A DNA stretch of 64,000 bases, taken from assembly GCF_033096465.1 (NCBI RefSeq), contig NZ_AP028156.1, forward strand, positions 618,501 through 682,500, read 5' to 3'. The position numbers were made by a program, and so were the translations under genes. The stretch comes from Blautia luti. Its GTDB lineage: Bacteria; Bacillota; Clostridia; Lachnospirales; Lachnospiraceae. This document shows positions 43,616 to 54,010 of the stretch, one piece after another. How positions within the stretch are numbered: position 1 is the first letter of the stretch; the number at the start of each line of letters is the position of its first letter. The notes beneath the pieces are model-generated. The model worked only from the letters and a program-made list of their open reading frames with translations, was not told where the DNA came from and did no database searches.

Positions 43616-44947
43616 ATGAAACGCAAACTCGCAGTTTTATTAACAGCAGCAACAGTATTCAGTGCAGTTCTTCCAACAACCTGCATGGCAGCAGAAAACA
43701 AAGCAGATATCCCGGAGGGAACAACTATCACATTCTGGCACGCAATGGGCGGTGTCAACGGCGAAGCACTGGACTATCTGGTAAATAAATTCAATGAAGA
43801 AAACGAATACGGAATCACCGTAGACTCCCAGTACCAGGGATCTTACGACGATGCCATCAACAAACTGAAAAGCGCTCAGCTGGGAAACATGGGGGCAGAT
43901 CTGGTACAGGTTTATGATATCGGAACCCGTTTCATGATCGATTCCGGATGGGTCATCCCAATGCAGGATATGATCGACAGCGAGGGATATGATGTATCTG
44001 ACCTGGAAGAAAACATCACTGCTTACTACACAGTAAATGATGAATTATATTCCATGCCATTCAATTCATCCACACCGATCCTCTACTACAATAAGGATAT
44101 GTTTGATAAAGCAGGTATCACTGACGTTCCTACAAGTCTGGAGGGAATCGCAAATATCGCAGATGACCTTGTAAACAAGGGTGGCGCAGGAGAAGCATTA
44201 TCCATGGGAATTTACGGATGGTTTTTCGAAGAATTCATGTGCAAACAGGGTCTTGATTATGTAGATAATGGAAACGGACGTGAGGCAGCAGCAGAAAAAG
44301 TTGTATTCGACGAAAACGGCGGTGCTCTGAACATCCTCAATGAGTGGAAAAAACTCTATGATGCAGGCTATGCACCAAACGTAGGAAGAGGTGGAGATTC
44401 CGGACTTGCTGACTTCTCATCTGGAAAAGCTGCTATCACATTAGGTTCCACAGCATCTCTGAAACAGATTCTGCAGGATGTAAACGGTTCCTTTGAAGTA
44501 GGAACTGCATACTTCCCGTCCATCACAGATGATGACAAAGGCGGTGTATCCATCGGTGGTGCTTCCCTCTGGATGCTCGACAACCAGGATGATGCGAAGA
44601 AAGCAGCAACATGGGAATTCGTAAAATATCTTGTATCCGCAGAATCCCAGGCATACTGGAATGCACAGACAGGATACTTCCCTGTAACAACAGCAGCACA
44701 TGACGAACAGGTATTCAAAGACAACATCGCAGAATACCCACAGTTCCAGACAGCTATCGACCAGCTTCACGATTCCGCACCGGAATATGCAGGTGCACTC
44801 CTCAGCGTATTCCCGGAAGCGCGTGCAATCGTAGAGACAGAAGTAGAAAACATGCTCAACGGAAAAGAATCAGCAGAAGACGCTGTCAGCAAAATGGCTT
44901 CTGATATGAACAAATCTATCGAAGATTATAACTTACTGAATGAGTAA
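43616..44947 (+). CDS. ugpB: UgpB-type solute-binding protein, no lipobox
   Basis: The product has 443 residues. The signal peptide ends TTCMA-AENK; the cysteine there follows PTT, which does not fit a lipobox, so signal peptidase I cleavage is more likely. The binding fold shows TITFWHAMGGVNGEALDYLVNKFN, as in UgpB, and EGNM-type loops such as YSMPFNSSTPILYYNKDMFDKAG. It delivers glycerol-3-phosphate or its diesters to UgpAE. The lack of a lipid anchor is unusual for a gram-positive binder. Confidence 0.88.
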   Translation: MKRKLAVLLTAATVFSAVLPTTCMAAENKADIPEGTTITFWHAMGGVNGEALDYLVNKFNEENEYGITVDSQYQGSYDDAINKLKSAQLGNMGADLVQVYDIGTRFMIDSGWVIPMQDMIDSEGYDVSDLEENITAYYTVNDELYSMPFNSSTPILYYNKDMFDKAGITDVPTSLEGIANIADDLVNKGGAGEALSMGIYGWFFEEFMCKQGLDYVDNGNGREAAAEKVVFDENGGALNILNEWKKLYDAGYAPNVGRGGDSGLADFSSGKAAITLGSTASLKQILQDVNGSFEVGTAYFPSITDDDKGGVSIGGASLWMLDNQDDAKKAATWEFVKYLVSAESQAYWNAQTGYFPVTTAAHDEQVFKDNIAEYPQFQTAIDQLHDSAPEYAGALLSVFPEARAIVETEVENMLNGKESAEDAVSKMASDMNKSIEDYNLLNE

Positions 44948-44988
44948 ATTTTTACAAAGAAAATAAACCTGAAAGTGATATAATAAGA

Positions 44989-45016
44989 ACAGGGAACTGC
45001 GCAGGCGGTTCCCTGT
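44989..45016 (+). terminator. Hairpin between ugpB and the GDPD gene
   Basis: ACAGGGAAC and GTTCCCTGT pair perfectly around a 10-nt loop, followed only by TTGT. It is probably a partial terminator or an mRNA-stabilising element that sets a step between binding protein and GDPD expression. Confidence 0.55.
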
Positions 45017-45063
45017 TTGTAAAAGTTTAAGTAAATTTCAAATAAGAGAGGGCATATAAGGAA

Positions 45064-45807
45064 ATGACAGAAACAGCAAAGAGAACAACAAAAGTATGGG
45101 CACACAGAGGCGCCAGCGGATACAGACCGGAGAATACTCTGGATGCATTTGAACTTGCTATCAGACAGGGCGCAGACGGAATCGAACTGGATGTACATAC
45201 CTCCGCAGACGGCGAACTCATCGTTATACACGATGAAACTGTAGACCGTGTCACAGACGGAACCGGACTGATCAAAGACATGACACTGGCTCAGTTAAAA
45301 GAATTAAAAGTAAGTACTTCTGCAGAACCAACCGGAATCTACCGTGTCCCAACTTTAACAGAAGTGTTGGATCTCATGCGAACCACAGACATGATGGTAA
45401 ACATCGAATTAAAAAACAGTATCTGCTTTTATCCGGGAATGGAAGAGAAGATCCTGAAACTGGTAAAAGAAATGAACATGGAAGACCAGCTGATCTATTC
45501 CTCTTTTAACCATTACAGCCTGTTACAGTTAAAACAACTGGACGATCATGTACAGACCGGAATCCTTTTCAGTGACGGATGGGTAAACCCAGCCATGTAC
45601 GCCAAAAATCTCGGAATTAACGCCGTACATCCTGCAGTCTACCACCTGAAATACCCACAGTTCATGGAAGAAGTCAAACGCGCCGGACTGAAAATGCATG
45701 TATGGACCGCCAATAAACCAGAACACATCCAGCTTGTAAAAGCTGTCGGCGCAGAAGCAGTTATCACTAATTATCCGGATAGAGCAATTGAGATTATAGA
45801 AAAATAA
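45064..45807 (+). CDS. ugpQ: Glycerophosphodiester phosphodiesterase
   Basis: This 247-residue GDPD TIM-barrel enzyme has the catalytic HRGASGYRPENT (His and Arg), IELDVHTSADGELIVIHDETVDR (Glu, Asp, His) and a later VNIELKN. It splits glycerophosphodiesters into glycerol-3-phosphate and an alcohol. There is no signal peptide, so it acts inside the cell on diesters brought in by the Ugp transporter. It closes the operon, which ends in a two-way terminator. Confidence 0.92.
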   Translation: MTETAKRTTKVWAHRGASGYRPENTLDAFELAIRQGADGIELDVHTSADGELIVIHDETVDRVTDGTGLIKDMTLAQLKELKVSTSAEPTGIYRVPTLTEVLDLMRTTDMMVNIELKNSICFYPGMEEKILKLVKEMNMEDQLIYSSFNHYSLLQLKQLDDHVQTGILFSDGWVNPAMYAKNLGINAVHPAVYHLKYPQFMEEVKRAGLKMHVWTANKPEHIQLVKAVGAEAVITNYPDRAIEIIEK

Positions 45808-45887
45808 AGAGTGAAAGCAGGGATTATATAAATGATCTGATTGTAACTAGATATACAGATCAATTAAAAACAGATACATCTGCTAAT

Positions 45888-45943
45888 AAAAAAGGTATCC
45901 TCCCATGAATATGAATACTCATATATCAGGCAGGATACCTTTT
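45888..45943. terminator. Bidirectional terminator between ugpQ and the DUF1846 gene
   Basis: AAAAAGGTATCCT and AGGATACCTTTT pair perfectly with A/T-tracts on both sides, lying between two convergent genes. Confidence 0.85.
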
Positions 45944-46003
45944 AGATTCATATGCTATTGTTTTTAGTGTTTGTAGATACTATCACAGAAATTAACTTTA
46001 AAA

Positions 46004-47485
46004 TTATTTCTGCAGCTTCTTAGCATGCTCAGATTTCGGCTCGCATGTAAGCTCTACACCCAGCTTACGGAACTCCAGAATATCCACCTGGGACAGCAGC
46101 ACAGAAGTATGAACCTGGCAGCCCTTTAATTTCGGGATCTGCTGCAGTGCAAGCTTCGCATCTTCATTATCAGCAGCACTGATAGAAAGGGCGATCAGAG
46201 TCTCATCAGAATGCAGTCTCGGGTTCTTGCTTCCAAGATACTGAGTCTTCAGAGTCTGGATCGGTCTTAAAGCTTCCGGAGAGATTACGTGTTTACTATG
46301 GTCAATTCCTGCCAGCTCTTTCAGTGCATTCAGGATCAGGGCAGAGGAAGCGCCAAGCAGATCGGAAGTCTTTCCTGTAATGATACGTCCGTCATTAAGC
46401 TCCATGGCAGCAGCAGGTGCACCGGTTTCTTCCTCATGCTGCAGTGCAACTGGAACAACTTTGCGGTCTTCCAATGTAACATGAGCCTGTTTCAGCAGAA
46501 GTTCGATCTTGAAAACTTCTTCTTCACGTCCGGTTCCGCGAACCAGAGATTCCATGCTCTTATAATATCTGCGGATAATCTCCTGACGTGCAGCTTCTTT
46601 GCAGGCTTCATCATCAACAATGCAGTTACCGGCCATATTGACGCCCATGTCTGTCGGAGATTTGTAAGGGCACTCGCCCATGATCTTCTCAAACATAGCC
46701 TGAAGAACAGGGAAAACTTCAACGTCACGGTTGTAGTTAATAGTAGTCTTACCGTATGCTTCCAGATGGAACGGGTCAATCATGTTGACATCATTTAAGT
46801 CAGCAGTAGCTGCCTCATATGCCAGGTTTACCGGATGTTTCAGCGGGATATTCCAGATCGGGAAAGTTTCAAATTTCGCATATCCGGCTTTGACACCACG
46901 TTTGTATTCATGATAAAGCTGGGAAAGGCAGGTAGCCATTTTTCCGCTTCCAGGTCCAGGAGCAGTGATGACAACCAGCGGTCTTGTTGTTTCGATATAA
47001 TCATTCTTGCCGTATCCCTCATCACTGACGATCAGAGATGTGTTGTTCGGATAACCCGGGATCAGATAAAGTACATAAACCTTAATTCCAAGTTTCTCCA
47101 GACGTTTCTTGAACGCATCTGCGCTTTCCTGGCCAGCATACTGAGTAATGCAGACACTTCCAACATAAAGGCCGCGCTCTGTAAACACTTCCATAAGACG
47201 AAGCACGTCTTCATCATAAGTGATGCCAAGGTCGCCTCTGACTTTGTTCTTGTCAATATCAGCAGCGCTGATTACGATGACGATCTCTGCCTGATCAGAA
47301 AGCTGCATCAGCATGCGCAGTTTACTGTCCGGCTCAAATCCCGGAAGAACTCTGGAAGCATGGTAGTCATCAAAAAGCTTGCCGCCAAATTCCAGATAAA
47401 GTTTGTTTCCAAACTTGCTGATACGTTCCCGAATATGTTCGGACTGCATTTTCAGATACTTGTCGTTGTCAAATCCTATCTTCAT
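46004..47485 (-). CDS. DUF1846 domain protein
   Basis: This 493-residue cytoplasmic protein matches DUF1846 over its whole length: [18 protein letters not shown] at the start, [25 protein letters not shown] with a P-loop-like GPGSGKM, and [18 protein letters not shown]. Proteins of this family have a Rossmann-like fold, but I know of no established function. It is transcribed alone, opposite to its neighbours, with an AAGGAG site. Length is normal. Confidence 0.9.
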   Translation of the reverse strand: MKIGFDNDKYLKMQSEHIRERISKFGNKLYLEFGGKLFDDYHASRVLPGFEPDSKLRMLMQLSDQAEIVIVISAADIDKNKVRGDLGITYDEDVLRLMEVFTERGLYVGSVCITQYAGQESADAFKKRLEKLGIKVYVLYLIPGYPNNTSLIVSDEGYGKNDYIETTRPLVVITAPGPGSGKMATCLSQLYHEYKRGVKAGYAKFETFPIWNIPLKHPVNLAYEAATADLNDVNMIDPFHLEAYGKTTINYNRDVEVFPVLQAMFEKIMGECPYKSPTDMGVNMAGNCIVDDEACKEAARQEIIRRYYKSMESLVRGTGREEEVFKIELLLKQAHVTLEDRKVVPVALQHEEETGAPAAAMELNDGRIITGKTSDLLGASSALILNALKELAGIDHSKHVISPEALRPIQTLKTQYLGSKNPRLHSDETLIALSISAADNEDAKLALQQIPKLKGCQVHTSVLLSQVDILEFRKLGVELTCEPKSEHAKKLQK

Positions 47486-47669
47486 TTGTTCAAATCCACT
47501 CCTTTTTCATCTCATCACATGTTTAAAATCACTTTGCCAATAGTATACTACAAAAAGAGACGTTTGTAACGGTGAAATTTTACAAAAATCGAAGTAATTT
47601 CGCAATAACGCAGTTGATTTATAAGAAAATTCTCTTTATAATAAAAAAGATAACAAGAGGAGGAAAAAA

Positions 47670-49829
47670 ATGGATAATCATATGGACAATAATCCGAATG
47701 GCAATCGTCCTGATAAAAACAAGAGTCCGGGCAATCAGGATCCCAATAAGAATCATCAATCGATCTTTGCGTTTCTGGTATGCCTCCTGATTACTTTGGT
47801 ATGTTTTGCCATGTTTACCAATATGCTCAAGGATAATTCCAGTGAGATCACCTACGATAAATTTATCGAGATGGTAGAAGAGGGAAATGTAAAAGAAGTT
47901 ACACTTCAGTCAGATACATTGACCATTAAACCGAAGCATCAGGATTCTGCATTTTCGGAAAAAGAATATTATACACGCCAGATGGAATCAGCAGATCAGC
48001 TGACAGAGAGACTGGAAGGGACCGGAATTGAGTTCCATTCTGAAGCACCGGATGCGGTGAGTGAGATCGTAGCCATGCTGGTGAGCGTGCTTCTGCCGAC
48101 CATCGTACTCTTTGTACTTCTGATGGTGTTCATGCGCCGTATGAATAAAGGCGGCGGAATGATGGGTGTCGGCAAGAGCCGTGCGAAAGCCTATATTCAG
48201 AAAGACACAGGAATTACTTTCAAGGATGTGGCAGGACAGGATGAAGCGAAAGAATCACTTCAGGAAGTTGTTGATTTCCTGCACAATCCTGGAAAATACA
48301 CGACCATCGGAGCCAAGCTCCCGAAAGGTGCCCTGCTTGTAGGTCCTCCGGGAACCGGTAAAACACTTCTGGCAAAAGCAGTAGCAGGAGAGGCACAAGT
48401 GCCGTTCTTCTCCCTGTCAGGTTCTGAGTTTGTGGAAATGTTTGTCGGCGTAGGTGCATCCCGTGTCCGTGACCTGTTTGAGGAAGCGAAGAAGAATGCG
48501 CCGTGTATCATCTTTATCGATGAGATCGATGCCATCGGTAAGAGCCGTGACTCCCATTATGGCGGCGGCAATGACGAGCGTGAGCAGACATTGAACCAGT
48601 TACTTGCTGAGATGGATGGTTTTGATACTTCCAAGGGACTTCTGATCCTGGCAGCTACCAACCGTCCGGAAGTTCTTGACCCTGCACTTCTCCGTCCGGG
48701 ACGTTTTGACAGACGGGTGATCGTTGACCGCCCGGATCTGAAAGGAAGAATCGAGATCCTGAAAGTACATGCCAGAAATGTACATCTGGATGAAACGGTT
48801 GACTTTGACAACATTGCACTTGCAACTTCCGGAGCAGTGGGATCTGATCTGGCAAATATGATCAACGAGGCCGCAATCCTTGCAGTTAAGAGCGGTCGTA
48901 CTGCTGTATCCCAGAAAGATCTGCTGGAAGCAGTAGAGGTGGTTCTGGTAGGTAAAGAAAAGAAAGACAGAATCCTCAGTGAGCAGGAACGCAGGATCGT
49001 ATCCTACCACGAGGTTGGACATGCACTGGTAAGCGCCCTGCAGAAAGACGCAGAGCCTGTACAGAAGATCACCATCGTGCCGAGAACCATGGGCGCACTT
49101 GGCTATGTCATGCAGGTACCGGAAGAGGAGAAATACCTCAACACCAAGAAAGAACTGGAAGCGATGCTGGTGGGATACCTTGGGGGACGTGCCGCAGAGG
49201 AACTGGTATTTGACACAGTAACCACAGGTGCCGCAAATGATATTGAACAGGCTACCAAGGTAGCACGTGCAATGATCACACAATACGGTATGTCCGAGAA
49301 GTTCGGACTGATGGGACTGGCAACACAGGAGAGCCAGTATCTCAGCGGCAGAGCAGTATTAAACTGCGGCGATGACACGGCTACAGAAGTTGACCATGAA
49401 GTTATGGTACTTCTTCACAATTCCTACGAAGAAGCCAAGAGACTCATCGGAAGTCACAGAGAAGCGCTGGACAAGATTGCGGGCTATCTGATCCGCAGAG
49501 AGACTATTACAGGTAAGGAATTCATGAAGATCTTCCGTGCAGTAGAGCGCGGAATGGAGATTCCCGAAAATCTGGACGATCTGATAATCCCGGAGAAAAC
49601 AGATAACAAGCAGGAAGAACAGGCAGAGAATTTAACAGTGAAAATGACAGCAGAACAAACTGCAGAAGCTGCAAATGAACAGACAGAAGAACTGTCTGTG
49701 AAAACAGTGGAGACAGTTGCGGAAATCACAGAAAAACAGCCGGATGAGTCAAACGCAGATCAGGCCAAAGAAACAGATTCAGATGAAAAAGAGAATACAG
49801 TAACGCTGGATAAGATAGAGATTCAGTGA
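47670..49829 (+). CDS. ftsH: ATP-dependent zinc metalloprotease FtsH
   Basis: The product has 719 residues. Two membrane helices (about 35-50 and 135-155) flank an extracytoplasmic domain. The AAA module follows with Walker A GPPGTGKT, Walker [12 protein letters not shown] and the SRH with RPGRFDRR. The protease zinc site is HEVGHAL. It degrades membrane and regulatory proteins. The C-terminal 110 residues are rich in Glu, Thr and Ala ([15 protein letters not shown]) and look disordered, a longer tail than in B. subtilis FtsH. The N-terminus is also Asn/Asp-rich ([14 protein letters not shown]). Confidence 0.96.
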   Translation: MDNHMDNNPNGNRPDKNKSPGNQDPNKNHQSIFAFLVCLLITLVCFAMFTNMLKDNSSEITYDKFIEMVEEGNVKEVTLQSDTLTIKPKHQDSAFSEKEYYTRQMESADQLTERLEGTGIEFHSEAPDAVSEIVAMLVSVLLPTIVLFVLLMVFMRRMNKGGGMMGVGKSRAKAYIQKDTGITFKDVAGQDEAKESLQEVVDFLHNPGKYTTIGAKLPKGALLVGPPGTGKTLLAKAVAGEAQVPFFSLSGSEFVEMFVGVGASRVRDLFEEAKKNAPCIIFIDEIDAIGKSRDSHYGGGNDEREQTLNQLLAEMDGFDTSKGLLILAATNRPEVLDPALLRPGRFDRRVIVDRPDLKGRIEILKVHARNVHLDETVDFDNIALATSGAVGSDLANMINEAAILAVKSGRTAVSQKDLLEAVEVVLVGKEKKDRILSEQERRIVSYHEVGHALVSALQKDAEPVQKITIVPRTMGALGYVMQVPEEEKYLNTKKELEAMLVGYLGGRAAEELVFDTVTTGAANDIEQATKVARAMITQYGMSEKFGLMGLATQESQYLSGRAVLNCGDDTATEVDHEVMVLLHNSYEEAKRLIGSHREALDKIAGYLIRRETITGKEFMKIFRAVERGMEIPENLDDLIIPEKTDNKQEEQAENLTVKMTAEQTAEAANEQTEELSVKTVETVAEITEKQPDESNADQAKETDSDEKENTVTLDKIEIQ

Positions 49830-49838
49830 TACAATAAC

Positions 49839-49866
49839 AGAGCCGGGAAGCATCCCGGCTCTTGTT
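49839..49866 (+). terminator. Terminator after ftsH
   Basis: AGAGCCGGGA and TCCCGGCTCT pair perfectly, followed by TGTT. The T-tract is short. Confidence 0.65.
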
Positions 49867-49896
49867 AGTATAGGATCATAAAATGGAGGAAATTTT

Positions 49897-51756
49897 ATGT
49901 TTCAGATAGAAGAAGAACTGAAAAAACTTCCCGGGAAACCAGGGGTTTATATCATGCATGGAGAGAAAGATGAAATCATTTATGTGGGAAAAGCTGTCAG
50001 TCTGAAAAACAGAGTGCGGCAGTATTTTCAGAGCAGCAGGAATAAAGGTGCGAAGATTGAGCAGATGGTAACTCACATTAGAAGGTTTGAGTACATTATC
50101 ACGGACTCTGAACTGGAAGCACTTGTTCTGGAGTGTAATCTGATCAAGGAACACAGACCGAAATATAATACCATGCTCAAGGATGACAAGAGTTATCCAT
50201 TTATCAAAGTAACAGTCAATGAGAAATATCCAAGAGTTCTTTTTGCCAGAAGAATGAAGAAAGACAAGGCAAAGTATTTCGGACCATATACAAGTGCGGG
50301 GGCAGTGAAAGACGTGATCGAACTGGTCCGTAAGCTCTATAAGGTGCGTTCCTGCAACCGTGTACTTCCCCGTGACTGTGGGAAAGACCGCCCCTGTCTG
50401 TATTACCATATGAAACAGTGCACAGCACCCTGTCAGGGATATGTGAGTTCAGAAGAGTACAAGAAAAATATCACAGAACTTCTGAAATTTCTCAACGGGG
50501 ATTTCCAGGATACCATTGATATACTGACGGATAAAATGATGGCAGCATCAGAGGAAATGCGTTTCGAGGATGCCATGGAATACCGCGATCTGATCCGCAG
50601 TATTCAGAAGATCGGAGAGCGTCAGAAGATCACCAGCTACGGAGAAGAAGATAAGGATATCATTGCGGTGGCAATGGACGAAAGCCTTGACCTGCGTGAG
50701 CAGGATGCGGTTGTGCAGGTATTTTTTGTCCGCGACGGCAAGCTGATCGGCAGAGAGCATTTCTATCTGCGTGTGGCGCGGGGAGATACGAAGGCTCAGG
50801 TACTGTCCAGTTTTATGAAACAGTTTTATGCGGGTACGCCTTTTATTCCACGGGAGATCATGCTGCAGAAAGAAATTGAGGATGCGCAGATCATAGAGGA
50901 ATGGCTTACTGCACGACGAAAGCAGCGTGTTTATATCCGTGTGCCGAAGAAAGGTACCAAGGAAAAGCTTGTGGAGCTGGCAGAAGAGAATGCGAAGATG
51001 GTTCTGGATAAGGACAGAGAGCGGATCAAGCGCGAAGAGGGCAGAACTATCGGCGCTGTCCATGAGGTGGAAGACTGGCTTGGATTGTCCGGAATTCGAC
51101 GGATGGAGGCATATGATATTTCCAATATCAGCGGTTTCGAATCTGTAGGTTCCATGGTTGTCTATGAAAAAGGCAAGCCGAAACGCAGTGACTATCGTAA
51201 ATTCAAGATCAAATGGGTACAGGGACCCAACGATTACGCAAGTATGGAGGAGGTACTTACCAGACGATTTACCCATGAGGGAAAAGACGAGTATGACAGC
51301 TTTTCCCTCATGCCGGACTTGATCCTGATGGATGGAGGCCGGGGCCAGGTAAATATTGCGCTGAAAGTTCTGGGAGATTTGGGACTTGATATTCCTGTCT
51401 GTGGTATGGTTAAAGATAATCACCATAGAACACGTGGATTGTATTACAATAACCTGGAAATCCCTATCGACACCAGCAGTGAGGGCTTCCGGTTGATCAC
51501 CAGGATTCAGGATGAGGCACATCGTTTTGCCATTGAATTCCACCGTTCTCTGCGAAGTAAAGATCAGGTACATTCTCTCCTGGATGACATCCCGGGAATC
51601 GGAGACACCAGAAGAAAAGCACTGATGAGAAAGTTCAAATCCATCGAAAATATCCGGGATGCATCCCTGGAAGAACTGGCGCAGACAGAAAGTATGAATG
51701 CAGGAAGTGCGCAGAAAGTATATGAATTCTTTCATGTGCCTGTTGAGAACAAATAG
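49897..51756 (+). CDS. uvrC: Excinuclease ABC subunit C
   Basis: The product has 619 residues. An N-terminal GIY-YIG nuclease ([27 protein letters not shown]), a cysteine cluster ([23 protein letters not shown]), a UVR helix near 200-235, an RNase H-like nuclease ([33 protein letters not shown]) and helix-hairpin-helix motifs ([15 protein letters not shown]) are all present in order. It makes both incisions in nucleotide excision repair with UvrA and UvrB. Confidence 0.96.
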   Translation: MFQIEEELKKLPGKPGVYIMHGEKDEIIYVGKAVSLKNRVRQYFQSSRNKGAKIEQMVTHIRRFEYIITDSELEALVLECNLIKEHRPKYNTMLKDDKSYPFIKVTVNEKYPRVLFARRMKKDKAKYFGPYTSAGAVKDVIELVRKLYKVRSCNRVLPRDCGKDRPCLYYHMKQCTAPCQGYVSSEEYKKNITELLKFLNGDFQDTIDILTDKMMAASEEMRFEDAMEYRDLIRSIQKIGERQKITSYGEEDKDIIAVAMDESLDLREQDAVVQVFFVRDGKLIGREHFYLRVARGDTKAQVLSSFMKQFYAGTPFIPREIMLQKEIEDAQIIEEWLTARRKQRVYIRVPKKGTKEKLVELAEENAKMVLDKDRERIKREEGRTIGAVHEVEDWLGLSGIRRMEAYDISNISGFESVGSMVVYEKGKPKRSDYRKFKIKWVQGPNDYASMEEVLTRRFTHEGKDEYDSFSLMPDLILMDGGRGQVNIALKVLGDLGLDIPVCGMVKDNHHRTRGLYYNNLEIPIDTSSEGFRLITRIQDEAHRFAIEFHRSLRSKDQVHSLLDDIPGIGDTRRKALMRKFKSIENIRDASLEELAQTESMNAGSAQKVYEFFHVPVENK

Positions 51757-51906
51757 CTAAAGATTCATCCTGCAAGATTGTTTCAAGAATCAACTTGTTG
51801 GCACGTTAGTTATCTGATGTGGAAAAACAGACAGTAATTTATGAAATATGTAGAAACATTCTCTTAATCTTCTACATGTTCCCCAACTATTATCTGCTAT
51901 TTGCAA

Positions 51907-51936
51907 TTGATGTTGCGCATAGTGATGTGATATAAT
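51907..51936 (+). promoter_or_regulatory. Promoter of hprK
   Basis: TTGATG, 18 bp and TATAAT, leaving a 5' leader of about 35 nt before the hprK start. Confidence 0.65.
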
Positions 51937-51975
51937 AAAAATAACGTAAAATTTTGAACTGAAAAGGAGAAACAA

Positions 51976-52914
51976 ATGAAAGGTGTACAGTTGACAAAAT
52001 TAGTTCAGGAATTGGGACTTCACAATCTGACTCCTGAAATTGACCTGCCTGAGATAGTGATCAAGACAGCCGAGATCAACAGACCGGCGCTGCAGCTTAC
52101 AGGATATCTGGAACACTTTGCCAATGAGCGTGTACAGATCATCGGATATGTAGAATATACGTATCTGATGCAGCTCAGTGATGAAGAACGGAAATTCAAA
52201 TATGAGAGATTCATTTCAAGTAAGATCCCATGTGTAATCTTCAGTACAATGACGAGACCATCACAGGATATGATCGATCTGGCCATAAAATATAATGTTC
52301 CGACCTTTGTAACAGAGAGAACAACTTCCAGCTTCATGGCTGAGATCATCAGATGGCTGGGAGTACAGCTGGCGCCATGTATCTCTATCCACGGAGTTCT
52401 GGTAGATGTATACGGTGAAGGTGTCCTGATCACAGGAGAGAGCGGTATCGGTAAAAGCGAAGCTGCCCTGGAGCTGATCAAGAGAGGGCATCGACTGGTC
52501 AGTGATGATGTAGTAGAACTTCGTAAAGTAAGTGACGTAACTCTGGTAGGTTCTGCACCGGACATTACGAGACATTTTATCGAGCTTCGCGGCATCGGTA
52601 TCATTGATGTAAAGACCCTTTTCGGTGTAGAAAGTGTCAAGGATACTCAGTCTGTAGACCTTGTGATCAAACTGGAAGAATGGGACAGAGACAAGGAGTA
52701 TGATCGTCTTGGTCTTCATGAGGAATATACAGAGTACCTTGGAAACAAGATCGTATGCCATTCTCTTCCGATCCGTCCGGGCCGTAACCTGGCGATCATT
52801 GTAGAGTCTGCAGCTGTTAATCACAGACAGAAGAAGATGGGATATAATGCAGCGGAAGAGCTGTATAAGCGTGTACAGGCAAACATTGCCAAGAGACGCG
52901 AGGATAAAGAATAA
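51976..52914 (+). CDS. hprK: HPr kinase/phosphorylase
   Basis: The product has 312 residues. The N-terminal domain is followed by the P-loop GESGIGKSE near residue 157 and the signature LRGIGIIDVKTLFG near 205, both diagnostic. It phosphorylates Ser46 of HPr when glycolytic metabolites are high, controlling carbon catabolite repression. The ribosome site is AAAAGGAGAAACA. Its stop is 35 bp from the glucokinase start, so the two form a sugar-control operon. Confidence 0.95.
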   Translation: MKGVQLTKLVQELGLHNLTPEIDLPEIVIKTAEINRPALQLTGYLEHFANERVQIIGYVEYTYLMQLSDEERKFKYERFISSKIPCVIFSTMTRPSQDMIDLAIKYNVPTFVTERTTSSFMAEIIRWLGVQLAPCISIHGVLVDVYGEGVLITGESGIGKSEAALELIKRGHRLVSDDVVELRKVSDVTLVGSAPDITRHFIELRGIGIIDVKTLFGVESVKDTQSVDLVIKLEEWDRDKEYDRLGLHEEYTEYLGNKIVCHSLPIRPGRNLAIIVESAAVNHRQKKMGYNAAEELYKRVQANIAKRREDKE

Positions 52915-52949
52915 AAGACGCAGTGGCACCTGTGAAAATGGAGGAAATT

Positions 52950-53894
52950 ATGGGAAATTATTGTTTTGGAATTGATGTTGGCGGTACATCCGTAAAATGT
53001 GGTCTGTTTCAGACAGACGGAACTCTGGTTGAGAAATGGGAGATTCCTACACGCAAGGAGAATAACGGAGAGAAGATCATTCCGGATATCGCGAAAACAA
53101 TTCTGGATAAAATTGAAGAGCGTAAGCTGGATAAATCTGATATAGACGGTGTTGGAATCGGTGTTCCGGGACCTGTTAATGATAAAGGAGAAGTTCTCTG
53201 CGCAGTAAACCTTTTCTGGGGATTTAAAGAAGTTACTAGAGAGCTGACAGAACTGACAGGACTTCCGTCCAAAGCAGGAAATGATGCGAATGTAGCTGCA
53301 CTTGGAGAAGCATGGAAAGGTGCGGCAGCAGGTGCGAAGAATGTAATCCTGGTTACTCTGGGAACCGGAGTAGGCGGCGGTATCATTCTGGACGGCAAGA
53401 TTGTAGCAGGTGTTCACGGTGCAGGCGGAGAGATCGGCCATGCCAATATTGACCATGCAGAAGAAGAGAAATGTAACTGCGGTAACAGTGGATGCCTGGA
53501 GCAGTACACTTCCGCTACAGGTATCGTACGTGTGGCTAAAAGGACTCTGGCTGCAACAGAAGAGAAAACAGTTCTCAGAGACTTCCCGAATCTTTCTGCC
53601 AAGAATGTACTGGATGCTTACAAAGACGGTGATAAAGTTGCAACGGACGTGATGAACCAGGTAGGTGATAAACTGGGCGGTGCCCTGTCCGTGTTTGCCT
53701 GTGTGACAGATCCGGAAGCGATCGTAATCGGCGGCGGCGTATCAAAGGCAGGACAGTCTCTGATCGACTGTATCCAGAAATATTATAAGAAGTATGCATT
53801 TTCAGCATGCAAAGAGACACCGATCATTCTGGCTACTCTGGGAAATGATGCCGGTATTTATGGCTCTGCCCGTATGGTGATCAAAGAAGCATAA
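52950..53894 (+). CDS. glcK: ROK-family glucokinase
   Basis: The product has 314 residues starting at ATG 52950 after TGGAGG. The phosphate-binding start is GIDVGGTSVKCGLF. GLPSKAGNDANVAALGEAWKG contains the substrate-contact Asn-Asp pair, and the catalytic and zinc region reads GAGGEIGHANI, then CNCGNSGCLEQY. It makes glucose 6-phosphate from glucose and ATP. Linked to hprK, it fits control of glucose metabolism in firmicutes. Confidence 0.93.
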   Translation: MGNYCFGIDVGGTSVKCGLFQTDGTLVEKWEIPTRKENNGEKIIPDIAKTILDKIEERKLDKSDIDGVGIGVPGPVNDKGEVLCAVNLFWGFKEVTRELTELTGLPSKAGNDANVAALGEAWKGAAAGAKNVILVTLGTGVGGGIILDGKIVAGVHGAGGEIGHANIDHAEEEKCNCGNSGCLEQYTSATGIVRVAKRTLAATEEKTVLRDFPNLSAKNVLDAYKDGDKVATDVMNQVGDKLGGALSVFACVTDPEAIVIGGGVSKAGQSLIDCIQKYYKKYAFSACKETPIILATLGNDAGIYGSARMVIKEA

Positions 53895-53927
53895 TCAAAA
53901 TATTATTAAAGATATCATTAAAGGCGT

Positions 53928-53965
53928 AAAAAAATCCTCTGGGAACTTGTCCCAGAGGATTTTTT
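53928..53965. terminator. Bidirectional terminator between glcK and the PBP gene
   Basis: AAAAAATCCTCTGGGA and TCCCAGAGGATTTTTT pair perfectly around ACTTG and serve both convergent genes. Confidence 0.92.
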
Positions 53966-54010
53966 GTTACAATATTACGTTGCCGAAAGCAATCTGACTC
54001 AGGCGAAGGA

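Noticed and set aside
50548..51735. 395-codon minus-strand frame inside uvrC
   Set aside because: It lies wholly opposite well-conserved UvrC domains and has no family match or start signals.
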